Of a stretch of 22,182 nucleotides of DNA, positions 15,226-22,182 are shown one piece after another. The notes under the pieces were generated by a model. It worked only from the letters and a program-made list of their open reading frames with translations, was not told the origin of the DNA and did not search any database. Source of the stretch: JACJYC01 sp964558465 (GTDB taxonomy: Bacteria; Bacteroidota; Bacteroidia; Chitinophagales; Saprospiraceae); assembly GCA_964558465.1 (NCBI GenBank), contig CAZLEF010000103.1:1-22182 (forward strand), written 5' to 3'. The first letter of the stretch is position 1, and each line of letters begins with the position of its first letter. A program made the position numbers and the translations under genes.

Positions 15226-15581
15226 TTTTTATTGTTTATTATCGTTTATGATAGTTCATTTTTTTGCGGCCATCAAACGACAATGAACAATGCGAATCAA
15301 GGGCTCATTGTGGTTGGTTACGCCAAGTATGTCCTCCATAGGAGTCTCCAAAGGTTCATGGAACTTCTATGGAGAGTCCTTCGGGATGGTTCAATGTTGC
15401 TGCGTCCGCGTTTTTTAACATAAGACACAAAGGGAGGCATAAAGCCACAATTTCCTTTGTGTACTTTGTGAAACCTTTGTGTCCTTGTGTTGAGTTGCTG
15501 CCTCCAAGCCCCCTTTTAACTATTGATTCGCCTGAACAACAATAAATCAATTTAAGCTGCCAACAGCTCCGGCCGGCCGTT
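15226..15581. other. Gene-free convergent spacer with two further inverted repeats
   Basis: No gene is convincing here. A hairpin at 15334-15374 has arms CTCCATAGGAG and CTTCTATGGAG, with one mismatch. A second, A/C-rich inverted repeat has arms GACACAAAGG (15424-15433) and CCTTTGTGTC (15474-15483), with an extra CCTTTGTGT at 15454-15462. It is the same style as 5881-5949. Short open frames on both strands (15283-15423 on plus, 15356-15550 on minus) fall on these repeats and look accidental or relic. Confidence 0.6.
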
Positions 15582-16253
15582 TTACAACTCGTTTTTCAAC
15601 ACCTTCCAAACATTTTCCGCCACAATCTTTTGTCCTTCAGCATTGGGGTGGATGCCGTCGGGCAGGTTCAGTTCGGGCACGCCGCCCACGCCGTCCAGGA
15701 TAAAAGGGATCAGCGCCAGGTCATATTTTTTGGCCAGACGGGGATACATTCCGCTGAATTCGTCGGTATAATTTTTACCCATATTGGGCGGGGCCAGCAT
15801 GCCGGCCAGGATAATGACGGCTTCCGGAGCCGATTTTTTCACCTTTTCGATAATGGAAACCAGGTTTTGGTAAGAAACTTTGGGGTCGATACCGCGAAGG
15901 CCGTCGTTTCCGCCCAGTTCGAGCACAAAAATATCCACCCCTTGTTCCAGTACCCAGTCCACCCTTTCATTTCCGCCGGAAGTGGTTTCTCCGCTGAGGC
16001 CGGCATTGACCACCTCATAGGGCAGTTGAAGGGAATCCAGCCTTTGTTGTATAAGGGTGGTAAAACCCTGGCCGGGATCCAACCCGAAGGCGGCGGTGAG
16101 GCTGTTGCCAAAAAAGATGATTTTTCCCTTCTGTTCGACCTTTTGTTCATCCGCAGCAGTCTCTTCCGTTCCGGTCCCCCCACCCCCGGAAGCCGGAGTG
16201 TTCTGACAAGCAGCCAGAACCAGGATACCCAATAACCAATGGCACGTTTTCAT
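15582..16253 (-). CDS. SGNH-hydrolase lipoprotein (TesA/arylesterase type)
   Basis: The protein is 223 residues. A lipobox LAAC (Cys16) after a short hydrophobic leader predicts a lipoprotein, and a Gly/Thr/Glu linker (about 17-43) follows. The hydrolase domain has block I as FFGNSLTA (Ser51, in place of the usual GDSL), the glycine of block II in NAGLSGET (around 83-90), block III as GGND (Asn116), and block V as DGIHPNAEG (Asp199, His202). All four SGNH residues are therefore present. This subgroup hydrolyses acyl esters and thioesters (E. coli TesA-like). The true substrate is unknown. It is a single gene, converging on tsaD and diverging from the NagA-like gene. Confidence 0.92.
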   Translation of the reverse strand: MKTCHWLLGILVLAACQNTPASGGGGTGTEETAADEQKVEQKGKIIFFGNSLTAAFGLDPGQGFTTLIQQRLDSLQLPYEVVNAGLSGETTSGGNERVDWVLEQGVDIFVLELGGNDGLRGIDPKVSYQNLVSIIEKVKKSAPEAVIILAGMLAPPNMGKNYTDEFSGMYPRLAKKYDLALIPFILDGVGGVPELNLPDGIHPNAEGQKIVAENVWKVLKNEL

Positions 16254-16269
16254 ATATTTGTTCTTTGTC

Positions 16270-16282
16270 GGTAATTATTACC
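16270..16282. promoter_or_regulatory. Palindrome GGTAATTATTACC between divergent genes
   Basis: Perfect 6-base arms flank one central base, 17 bases upstream of the SGNH-lipoprotein ATG, in the 142-bp divergent spacer shared with the NagA-like gene. On the minus strand TAAATTTG (16322-16315) matches the Bacteroidota -7 consensus, so the palindrome would fall in the 5' leader, close to the start codon. It is an operator candidate only. Confidence 0.3.
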
Positions 16283-16395
16283 CCAATAAATAAAAATTAA
16301 AACCCAAAGAAGTTCAAATTTAAACAAAGGCGCCCTATTTTTCTCCCCGTCTGCCGGTTTCTGATTCAAACGGCATCACCCATAACAGTCGTACC

Positions 16396-17382
16396 ATGAA
16401 AATACCCGGGTTTATCGACCTTCAGATCAACGGATATACCGGCATTGATTTTTCAAATGACAACCTCACCCGGGAAACGGTTACCCGGGCGTTTGAAGCC
16501 ATTGTCAGGAGCGGAACCGCCGGTTTTTTTCCAACTCTCTTTACTTCTCCCATTGCTCTTTTTGAAAGAAACCTCCCTTTGCTGGCACAGGCCATGGAGG
16601 AGGAACCCTGGGGGAAATACGCCCTGGGCATCCACATCGAGGGCCCTTTTTTATGTCCGCTGCCGGGTTATATCGGCGCCCATAATCCGGCGTGGGTCCT
16701 GCCGCCCGATGTTGGGTTGCTGGAACAATTCCAGAAATGGGCAAACGGCAAGATCCGGATCATCACGCTGGCGGCCGGCCAGCCGGGTGCAGAAGCGCTC
16801 GCCGCCGCTGCAAGGAAATTGGGCATGGCCGTATTTCTCGGGCACCAGAAATGTGAAACGGAAGACCTGAAAAGCCTGGCAGCATCCGGTGCGGTCGCTT
16901 TGACCCATCTGGGCAACGCCATTCCGCATGAGATGAATAAATTCAAAAACCCTTTTTGGTCGGCGTTTGTCACGGATGAACTTACGGCAACCATTATCCC
17001 GGACGGTCATCACCTCAGCCTGGAATTGCTGGAGGTCATCCTCCGGATCAAAGGGCCGGAAAGAATTGCCGTGATCAGCGACGCCGCCCCTTTTGCCGGG
17101 CTTCCGCCGGGCAGGTATTCCACCCTCAGCAATGAGATCATCCTGGAACCGGACGGCAAACTCTGGAACCCGGTGAAAAATTGCCTGGCAGGCTCCTCTT
17201 TTAATATGCTGGGGTGCATGAACTATCTGGCCCGGAATTTTAATTTTTCCAAGGAGGAACTTTTAAAAACGGGCTTTTTTAACCCGCTTCGCTTGGCAGA
17301 TCTTTCGCCGGAAAGGGCGCCCCAAACCTCATACCAGTTGGAGTTTGACGAAAAAAGCCGTCAGTTTTTCCTGTCGGATTGA
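16396..17382 (+). CDS. N-acetylglucosamine-6-phosphate deacetylase-like protein, short form
   Basis: NagA removes the acetyl group from GlcNAc-6-phosphate in amino-sugar catabolism and cell-wall recycling. Key residues are present: Gln10/Asn12 in PGFIDLQINGYTG (the E. coli-like Q-x-N instead of HxH), Glu82 in HIEGPFL, His150 in LGH, His171 and Asn174 in THLGNA, His205/206 in DGHHL, and the catalytic Asp229 in VISDAAPFAG. The protein has 328 residues against about 380 for the family. It starts where NagA normally reaches its barrel, so the N-terminal part of the beta-sandwich is absent. At the C-terminus the usual G-x-I-x-x-G-x-x-ADL-V segment is replaced by an unrelated tail. It is intact as an ORF and has no earlier in-frame ATG. 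The amylase follows 90 bp later. Confidence 0.85.
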   Translation: MKIPGFIDLQINGYTGIDFSNDNLTRETVTRAFEAIVRSGTAGFFPTLFTSPIALFERNLPLLAQAMEEEPWGKYALGIHIEGPFLCPLPGYIGAHNPAWVLPPDVGLLEQFQKWANGKIRIITLAAGQPGAEALAAAARKLGMAVFLGHQKCETEDLKSLAASGAVALTHLGNAIPHEMNKFKNPFWSAFVTDELTATIIPDGHHLSLELLEVILRIKGPERIAVISDAAPFAGLPPGRYSTLSNEIILEPDGKLWNPVKNCLAGSSFNMLGCMNYLARNFNFSKEELLKTGFFNPLRLADLSPERAPQTSYQLEFDEKSRQFFLSD

Positions 17383-17438
17383 TGACCTTGCGAACTAAAT
17401 TTAACAGTTGGCTCTCCCTTAAGCTCGTCTTCTCGGCG

Positions 17439-17446
17439 TATCTTTG
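17439..17446 (+). promoter_or_regulatory. Bacteroidota -7 promoter element upstream of the amylase gene
   Basis: TATCTTTG matches the -7 consensus TAnnTTTG exactly and lies 26 bases before the amylase ATG, in a 90-bp gap. No TTTG is found 19-21 bases further upstream, so the -33 half is missing or divergent. It suggests that the amylase has its own promoter in addition to any read-through from the NagA-like gene. Confidence 0.35.
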
Positions 17447-17472
17447 TTTCTTTTGAAACTTAAAAATACACC

Positions 17473-20400
17473 ATGCTTAAGCGACTGATCATTTACTGCC
17501 TGTCATGGGCTGTTTCGGCGCCTCTTTTGGCGCAGATCCTGACAACGGACCCCGTTTTCCCCTCCCAAAACAACCAGGTCACGATCTATTTTGACGCCAC
17601 CCAGGGCTCCGGCGGTCTGGCCAATTGCAATTGCGATGTTTACCTGCATACCGGGGTCATCACCTCACAAAGCACAGGGCCCAGCGACTGGAAATACGTG
17701 GTCACAACCTGGGGCCAGGCCAATGCTGCCTGGAAAATGACCCCGGTGGCGGGGCAACCCAACAAATACAGTTATGTGATCGGCCCCAGCGTCCGGGCCT
17801 ATTACAATATTCCGCAGGGAGAAGAGGCCCTGAAACTCGCTTTTGTTTTCCGGAATGCAAATGGCTCGAGGGAAGGCAAAAACACGGGTGGATCCGATAT
17901 TTTTTACGATCTGTACCCTGAAAATACCGGGTTGACCACCAACCTGCTGAGCCCGGGCCAGTCTTCCCTTTCCGTAGCGCTGGGCCAGACCATTGAGGTC
18001 AACGGCGCTGCATCCGTAGCGTCCAACCTGTTTCTTTATGACAACGGAGCGTTGATCGCACAGGCCGCCAACGCGGTCAGCCTGACCCACGACCTGTACG
18101 CTGATGAAGCAGGCTCCCACCTTGTGCAATTCATTGCGGTCAACGGCCCCGTCAGCGATACCTCTTTTTTCAACTATGAGGCTTCCCTGCAGGCGACATT
18201 CACCCAGCCTGCCAACTCTTTCCTGCTTGTCAACCCGGGTCAGAACATTACGGTGACCGGTACGGCCTACGTGCCGGCTTCCCTCCGGTTATTGGATAAC
18301 GGAGTGCAGGTAGCGGCCGAAAACAATGCGGAATCCATTTCTTTTAATTTCACCGCTAACGGCGCTATCCACCAGATCGACCTGGAGGCAACCTACGATG
18401 GTGAAACGGTGGTGCGGAGCCTGGTGTATATGAGTTCGAGCCAGCAAACACTCCAGAACCCGCCACAAACCTACCGGGACGGCATCACCCACCTGAGCGA
18501 ATCCAGCGTTTTTCTGCAGTTGCACGCCCCCAATAAGCTGGTAGCCGCCGTTCTCGGCGATTTCAACAACTGGCAACCCCGGTCGGATCACATTATGAAA
18601 AAATCCTCCGACGGGGCGACCTACTGGCTGCAGATCAACGGCCTGACACCCGGCCAGAATTATACTTTCCAATACCTGATCGACGGCCAGATCCGGATTG
18701 CGGACCCTCACAGCACGCTTGTTCTGGACCCCAACCACGACCCCTTTATTCCGGCCGAAACGTACCCGGACCTGCCTGCTTATCCCACCGGAAAAGGAGA
18801 TGGCATCGTTACCCTTATTCAGCCCGGAGCGACGCCTTACGACTGGCAGGTTGAATCCTTCCAAGCGCCTGACAAAGACAATCTGGTCATTTATGAATTG
18901 CTGTTGAGGGATTTTCTGGGCCGGCACGATTATACCACCCTGATCGACACACTGGACTACCTGGAACGATTGGGCATCAACGCCATTGAACTGATGCCCG
19001 TCAGCGAATTTGAAGCCAATCAAAGTTGGGGGTACAACCCCAGTTTTCACCAGGCCCTGGACAAATATTACGGCCCCATCCCTGAATTCAAACGGTTCAT
19101 CGACGATTGCCACGCCCGCGGCATTGCCGTCATCCTGGATGTGGTGTACAACCATGCGTTCAGCCAAAGCCCCCTCGCCCAGTTGCATTGGGACCCGGTC
19201 AATTTCAGGCCTACCCCGGCAAATCCCTGGCTGAACCCCACTGCCCGGCATCCTTTTAACGTAGGTTACGACTTCAACCATGAAAGCCCTTCCACCAAAA
19301 GATATGTCGACCAGGTGCTTCAATACTGGCTGGAAGAATTCCGGGTAGACGGCTTCCGGTTTGACCTGTCGAAAGGGTTCACCCAAAAATTCAATACCGA
19401 TGTCGGCGCTTGGGGCCAGTACGACGCTTCCAGAATCTCCATTCTGAAACATTACGCCGATGTAGTCTGGAATGTTGATCCCGACGCTTATGTAATCCTG
19501 GAACATTTTGCGGACAACAGCGAAGAAACGGAATTGATCAATTACGGCATGCTTTCATGGGGCGGCGGCGGCATCCACAACCAATACCTCGAAGCAGCCA
19601 TGGGGTATCCGAGCAACCTGACAGGCGCTTCCCATGCTTCGCGCGACTGGTCGTTGCCCCACCTCATCGCCTATATGGAAAGCCACGACGAAGAACGGAT
19701 GATGTATAAAAACCTGCAGTTCGGGAACAGTTCGGGCAATTACGACGTAAAAGACTTCATTACGGCCCTGCGGCGCGCCGAGCTGGCAGCGGCCTTCTTC
19801 TACCCCATACCCGGCCCCAAGATGCTCTGGCAATTCGGCGAACTGGGTTTTGATTATTCCATCAACCGCTGCGAGGACGGAACGATCAGTGGCGACTGCA
19901 GGCTGTCCAACAAACCCATCCGCTGGGATTTTTACCAAAGCCCCAGCAGGCGGAAACTTTTTGAAACCGTGCGTTCCCTCATCCACCTGAAGACGGCCTA
20001 TCCGGTTTTCAAAACGAACGATTTTGACTTGCTGCTCTCCGGCTCAATCAAAAGAATTTTTCTGTATTCCAACGATATGGACGTGGCGATACAAGGCAAT
20101 TTTGGTGTGACCGCGGCGAATACCGGCCCTGCTTTCCCGCAGACCGGCTGGTGGTATGAATATTTTACCGGCGACAGCCTCCAGGTGGAAAATACCGACC
20201 TGACACTGAATTTCGCCCCCGGTGAATACCGTTTGTACACCAACATTCGCCTGAATGAACCGCCCGGTGGCTTCGTGCGATCTACGGAACTGGTCAAGGA
20301 TTATTTTAACCTTTCCCTGGCGCCGAATCCGGCTTCCGGGCCGGTCGGCATCCGGTTTACGCTGCCCGCAGCCGGAGAAACCCGCATCGAAATTTACGAC

Positions 20401-20553
20401 ATCAGCGGCCGGCTGGTTGCCGTCCCGCTGAATGAAAGATTGCCGGGCGGTCAACACCAGGTGGTCTGGAATGACCGGGTTTCCCCTGGGGTTTACGCAG
20501 TCCAGTTGCGGGTTGGGAACCGGGTTGAAGTTGAGGAAATTATTTTTAAATAG
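17473..20553 (+). CDS. Secreted multidomain alpha-amylase (GH13) with T9SS sorting domain
   Basis: The 1026-residue protein has a signal peptide (1-20, ending LLA|Q). An N-terminal beta-domain (about 25-150) and two tandem Ig-like repeats (about 160-240 and 245-325) follow. Next is a CBM48/E-set glycan-binding domain (about 338-430, with LGDFNNWQ). The GH13 barrel (about 465-850) has region I DVVYNH (556-561), the nucleophile Asp631 in GFRFDLSKG, the acid Glu677 in ILEHFAD and Asp739 in MESHDEE. A beta-domain follows (about 852-925), then a type A T9SS sorting domain (about 945-1026, with LAPNPASGPVGI, IYDISGR and SPGVYAVQLRVG). It should cut alpha-1,4 (possibly 1,6) glucans outside the cell after export through the type IX system. 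All catalytic residues are intact; the exact linkage preference is not readable. Confidence 0.94.
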   Translation: MLKRLIIYCLSWAVSAPLLAQILTTDPVFPSQNNQVTIYFDATQGSGGLANCNCDVYLHTGVITSQSTGPSDWKYVVTTWGQANAAWKMTPVAGQPNKYSYVIGPSVRAYYNIPQGEEALKLAFVFRNANGSREGKNTGGSDIFYDLYPENTGLTTNLLSPGQSSLSVALGQTIEVNGAASVASNLFLYDNGALIAQAANAVSLTHDLYADEAGSHLVQFIAVNGPVSDTSFFNYEASLQATFTQPANSFLLVNPGQNITVTGTAYVPASLRLLDNGVQVAAENNAESISFNFTANGAIHQIDLEATYDGETVVRSLVYMSSSQQTLQNPPQTYRDGITHLSESSVFLQLHAPNKLVAAVLGDFNNWQPRSDHIMKKSSDGATYWLQINGLTPGQNYTFQYLIDGQIRIADPHSTLVLDPNHDPFIPAETYPDLPAYPTGKGDGIVTLIQPGATPYDWQVESFQAPDKDNLVIYELLLRDFLGRHDYTTLIDTLDYLERLGINAIELMPVSEFEANQSWGYNPSFHQALDKYYGPIPEFKRFIDDCHARGIAVILDVVYNHAFSQSPLAQLHWDPVNFRPTPANPWLNPTARHPFNVGYDFNHESPSTKRYVDQVLQYWLEEFRVDGFRFDLSKGFTQKFNTDVGAWGQYDASRISILKHYADVVWNVDPDAYVILEHFADNSEETELINYGMLSWGGGGIHNQYLEAAMGYPSNLTGASHASRDWSLPHLIAYMESHDEERMMYKNLQFGNSSGNYDVKDFITALRRAELAAAFFYPIPGPKMLWQFGELGFDYSINRCEDGTISGDCRLSNKPIRWDFYQSPSRRKLFETVRSLIHLKTAYPVFKTNDFDLLLSGSIKRIFLYSNDMDVAIQGNFGVTAANTGPAFPQTGWWYEYFTGDSLQVENTDLTLNFAPGEYRLYTNIRLNEPPGGFVRSTELVKDYFNLSLAPNPASGPVGIRFTLPAAGETRIEIYDISGRLVAVPLNERLPGGQHQVVWNDRVSPGVYAVQLRVGNRVEVEEIIFK

Positions 20554-20564
20554 TTTGCAGTTCT

Positions 20565-20750
20565 CAGTTGGCAGTTGGCAGTCCGGTAGTCTCGGGGAAC
20601 TGAGCGAAGTCGAAGTTGGTCCGTTCCCCTTTGTACCACCGACGTCTCGTCGGCCGGGCCGGATTCCCAACTGCCAACTGAAAACCATTCCCCCTTTGTA
20701 CCGCCGACGTCTCGTCGGCCGGGCCGGATTCCCAACTGCCAACTGAAAAC
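20565..20750. repeat. 60-bp direct repeat pair plus CAGTTGG heptamers at a convergent junction
   Basis: Two 60-base copies (20626-20685 and 20691-20750) differ at one position and start 65 bases apart. Each contains a small hairpin, CCGACG-TCT-CGTCGG, and ends in CTGCCAACTG. Upstream, overlapping CAGTTGGCAG copies (20565-20581) are the exact complement of CTGCCAACTG (20671-20680 and 20736-20745), so long-range pairing can form. The stretch TGAGCGAAGTCGAAG (20601-20615) resembles a common dispersed bacterial repeat. The block fills the gap between the convergent amylase and lipoprotein genes. Confidence 0.85.
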
Positions 20751-20757
20751 TGCCAAC

Positions 20758-21933
20758 TTACCTATTTCTAAACAGAATTTCCTCCATCTTGCCGACATCG
20801 GCCCGGATATAAAAAACCCGGTCTTCCTTACCTTCCTGGAGGGTAACCTGGACGGTATTGGGTTTGGTTTTTCCATCCGAAACGGCTTCTACATAGAGGG
20901 CATTGGTTGCTCCAGGTATCAGGGTCAATTCAAAACATTCAGGTTTTTTGTTCAATTCCAGGTTTTGATGGAGGTAAGCCCCGTTGAAGCTGACGGAAAC
21001 CCGGTCGCCATCCGGGGCGCCCCCGTCGCGAAGACAAACGGAAAACGTATGGCTTTGGACTGGTAAGATCAGGGCCTGCCGGATCTCTCCGCCTTCGTAC
21101 CGGGGTTCGGCGGTCGCTCCATTTTCTTCGCTGTTTTCTTTTGGGTGCGTTTTGCTTTCGTTATTCATCAGAACGATCGGCGGGTTTTCCTTCAAACCTT
21201 CCTTCCAGGGGGAGAAGATGAGCCCAAAATTGGCGTGACCCAGCGAAAGATCATAATTGACCTTCTCGAAATTTTGGGTATTCCCCAGGGCGTTCACGCC
21301 GCCGAACTGCATGTAATATTTCACATATTTATAGCCTAAGGCCACGGTAAAAACGGGTTCGTACGTGCCAAAACTAAAGGATTCCCGGACGAGGGTCTGT
21401 CCGGCTGTAATCTGGCGGAAATTCGAGAAATGAACGTTGGAGATCCGGGCGCCCAGGGATAGATCGACAATTCTGGTCCGGATTCCGAAACCGGGCTGGA
21501 TAAAAAATCGCTGGTAACTCCCGCTGAAATGGTTGCCTTCGGCATCCTGATCTTTGGCCCAGCCCTGACCCAGTCCCGTAAAAATTTCAGCCCGGCCGAT
21601 ATTGACGCTGCGTTTGTTGGGCCAAAAGGAGGCATACGCGCCCAGGCCGCCTTCCAGGAAATTGTGGTTGTTTTTAGGAAGATCTTTCACGGGGTTCATC
21701 AGGCTGAAATTGGCCATTGCAGCTATACGGTCGGAAATGGCGTAGGAACCTTGCGCGTCCCAGTCAAAATAAGGCGCGTAGCCGACAACGCCTTGAGCAA
21801 CTTTGAAGTCGCCTTTTTTTTCCAGCAGCGGTGTATTGACGGAATTGGGAATGTACAAGGTCGGTCCGCATGCGCTGCAGAGCAGTAAGGCATAAATCGC
21901 GGCCGGCGTCAGGGAAACAGGATTTTTTTTCAT
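20758..21933 (-). CDS. Outer-membrane beta-barrel lipoprotein with an extra C-terminal domain
   Basis: From the ATG at 21933 the protein is 391 residues, with a lipobox LCSAC (Cys22) after a hydrophobic leader. An upstream ATG at 21984 would add 17 residues in front of that signal, so I reject it. Residues about 30-270 alternate in short amphipathic strands (FLEGGLGAYASFWPN, FFIQPGFGIRTRIVDLSLGA, FTVALGYKYVKYYMQFGG) and look like a barrel. A charged linker (about 275-300) leads to a C-terminal domain, about 310-391 (HTFSVCLRDGG, DGDRVSVSFNGAYL, IPGATNALYVEAVSDGKTKP). That part resembles a beta-sandwich module of other Bacteroidota secreted proteins. The function is unknown. Confidence 0.8.
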   Translation of the reverse strand: MKKNPVSLTPAAIYALLLCSACGPTLYIPNSVNTPLLEKKGDFKVAQGVVGYAPYFDWDAQGSYAISDRIAAMANFSLMNPVKDLPKNNHNFLEGGLGAYASFWPNKRSVNIGRAEIFTGLGQGWAKDQDAEGNHFSGSYQRFFIQPGFGIRTRIVDLSLGARISNVHFSNFRQITAGQTLVRESFSFGTYEPVFTVALGYKYVKYYMQFGGVNALGNTQNFEKVNYDLSLGHANFGLIFSPWKEGLKENPPIVLMNNESKTHPKENSEENGATAEPRYEGGEIRQALILPVQSHTFSVCLRDGGAPDGDRVSVSFNGAYLHQNLELNKKPECFELTLIPGATNALYVEAVSDGKTKPNTVQVTLQEGKEDRVFYIRADVGKMEEILFRNR

Positions 21934-22044
21934 CTCGGTGTTTTTTTTTGCAAAGGTCGGGTCACCGCTGATCTGGGGAAACATCCATATCCGTGAATTA
22001 TTAAAATACCCGGATGCCGGTAGGGGGTAACTGGAAATAGGTAA

Positions 22045-22182
22045 TTGGTTCGATTGGTTCGATTGGCTTCGCCTGCCGTAGCTTCAGCGTAGGTGGGTTC
22101 GATTGGTTCGATTCTTCGCATCAACGCATCAACAAATCAACACATCAACAATTGATTCGATTGGTTCGATTGGTTCGATTGG
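22045..22182. repeat. Composite repeat module, copy C, with a 27-bp insertion
   Basis: This is the same family as the two modules after tsaD. Left units of the GATTGGTTC type (22045-22066 and 22096-22114) are followed by four 8-base units (22119-22150): CATCAACG, CATCAACA, AATCAACA, CATCAACA. A new 9-base array then starts (22151-22182) and runs off the window. The left array is interrupted at 22067-22093 by CTTCGCCTGCCGTAGCTTCA plus GCGTAGG. On the minus strand this encodes the YAEATAGEA-type motif seen in dispersed repeats of other bacteria. No gene is visible from 21934 to the end. Confidence 0.8.

Noticed and set aside
15223..15550. Short open frames on both strands in the tsaD/SGNH gap
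   Set aside because: They lie on inverted repeats and show no protein-like pattern; they are more likely relics or chance.
18289..19506. A 405-residue minus-strand open frame inside the amylase gene
   Set aside because: It is antisense to the GH13 barrel, whose catalytic residues are all in frame on the plus strand.
16396..20553. A starch-utilisation (Sus-like) locus
   Set aside because: There is no SusC/SusD pair or regulator beside the amylase. The outer-membrane receptor at 2.9 kb is distant and lacks a SusD partner, so the amylase stands apart from any such cluster in this window.
20432..20876. Open frames of about 104-127 residues on both strands in the amylase/lipoprotein gap
   Set aside because: The peptides are products of the duplicated 60-bp repeat and its flanks, running into the real genes in the wrong frame.

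Overview
The window reads as chromosomal DNA of a free-living Bacteroidota, most likely of the Saprospiria (Lewinella/Haliscomenobacter-like). The evidence is an alpha-amylase ending in a type A type IX secretion (T9SS) sorting domain, an outer-membrane beta-barrel receptor with a carboxypeptidase-regulatory-like N-terminal domain, a DUF3822 gene next to rsmD, secreted proteins whose signal peptides end in a small residue followed by Gln (A|Q), and the absence of strong Shine-Dalgarno sequences. No phage, plasmid, insertion sequence transposase, CRISPR array, rRNA or tRNA gene is visible. The identification comes from family recognition alone and was not searched.

Layout. 1-2.7 kb: a short operon on the minus strand (small membrane protein, then dapF) diverges from a Deg/HtrA protease on the plus strand. 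2.9-5.9 kb: a TonB-receptor-like outer-membrane protein converges on an NTF2-like protein. 6.1-7.7 kb: a secreted Hcp-fold protein and a secreted coiled-coil/SPOR-like protein. 7.7-13.9 kb: a run of six minus-strand genes, in transcription order a membrane-anchored hypothetical, DUF3822, rsmD, a secreted hypothetical, argS and glnS. They serve translation (rRNA methylation, Arg-tRNA and Gln-tRNA synthesis), and the first two overlap by four bases. 14.0-15.0 kb: tsaD (tRNA t6A) diverges from that run. 15.6-16.3 kb: an SGNH-hydrolase lipoprotein. 16.4-20.6 kb: an unusually short NagA-like deacetylase and a large secreted GH13 amylase. 20.8-21.9 kb: an outer-membrane lipoprotein with an extra C-terminal domain.

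The least expected content lies between genes. All four convergent gene junctions (5.35, 7.65, 15.04 and 20.56 kb) and the dapF 3' end carry short tandem or inverted repeats with periods of 7, 8, 9 or 65 bp. The best defined is a composite module present three times (twice after tsaD, once at the right edge): a 9-bp array followed by exactly four 8-bp units. In the third copy the 9-bp array is interrupted by an unrelated 27-bp element. Among the genes, the points worth checking are an Hcp protein with a Sec signal peptide and no type VI secretion genes nearby, an RsmD whose DPPY motif reads GPPY, a NagA reduced almost to its TIM barrel, and a bitopic protein translationally coupled to DUF3822.
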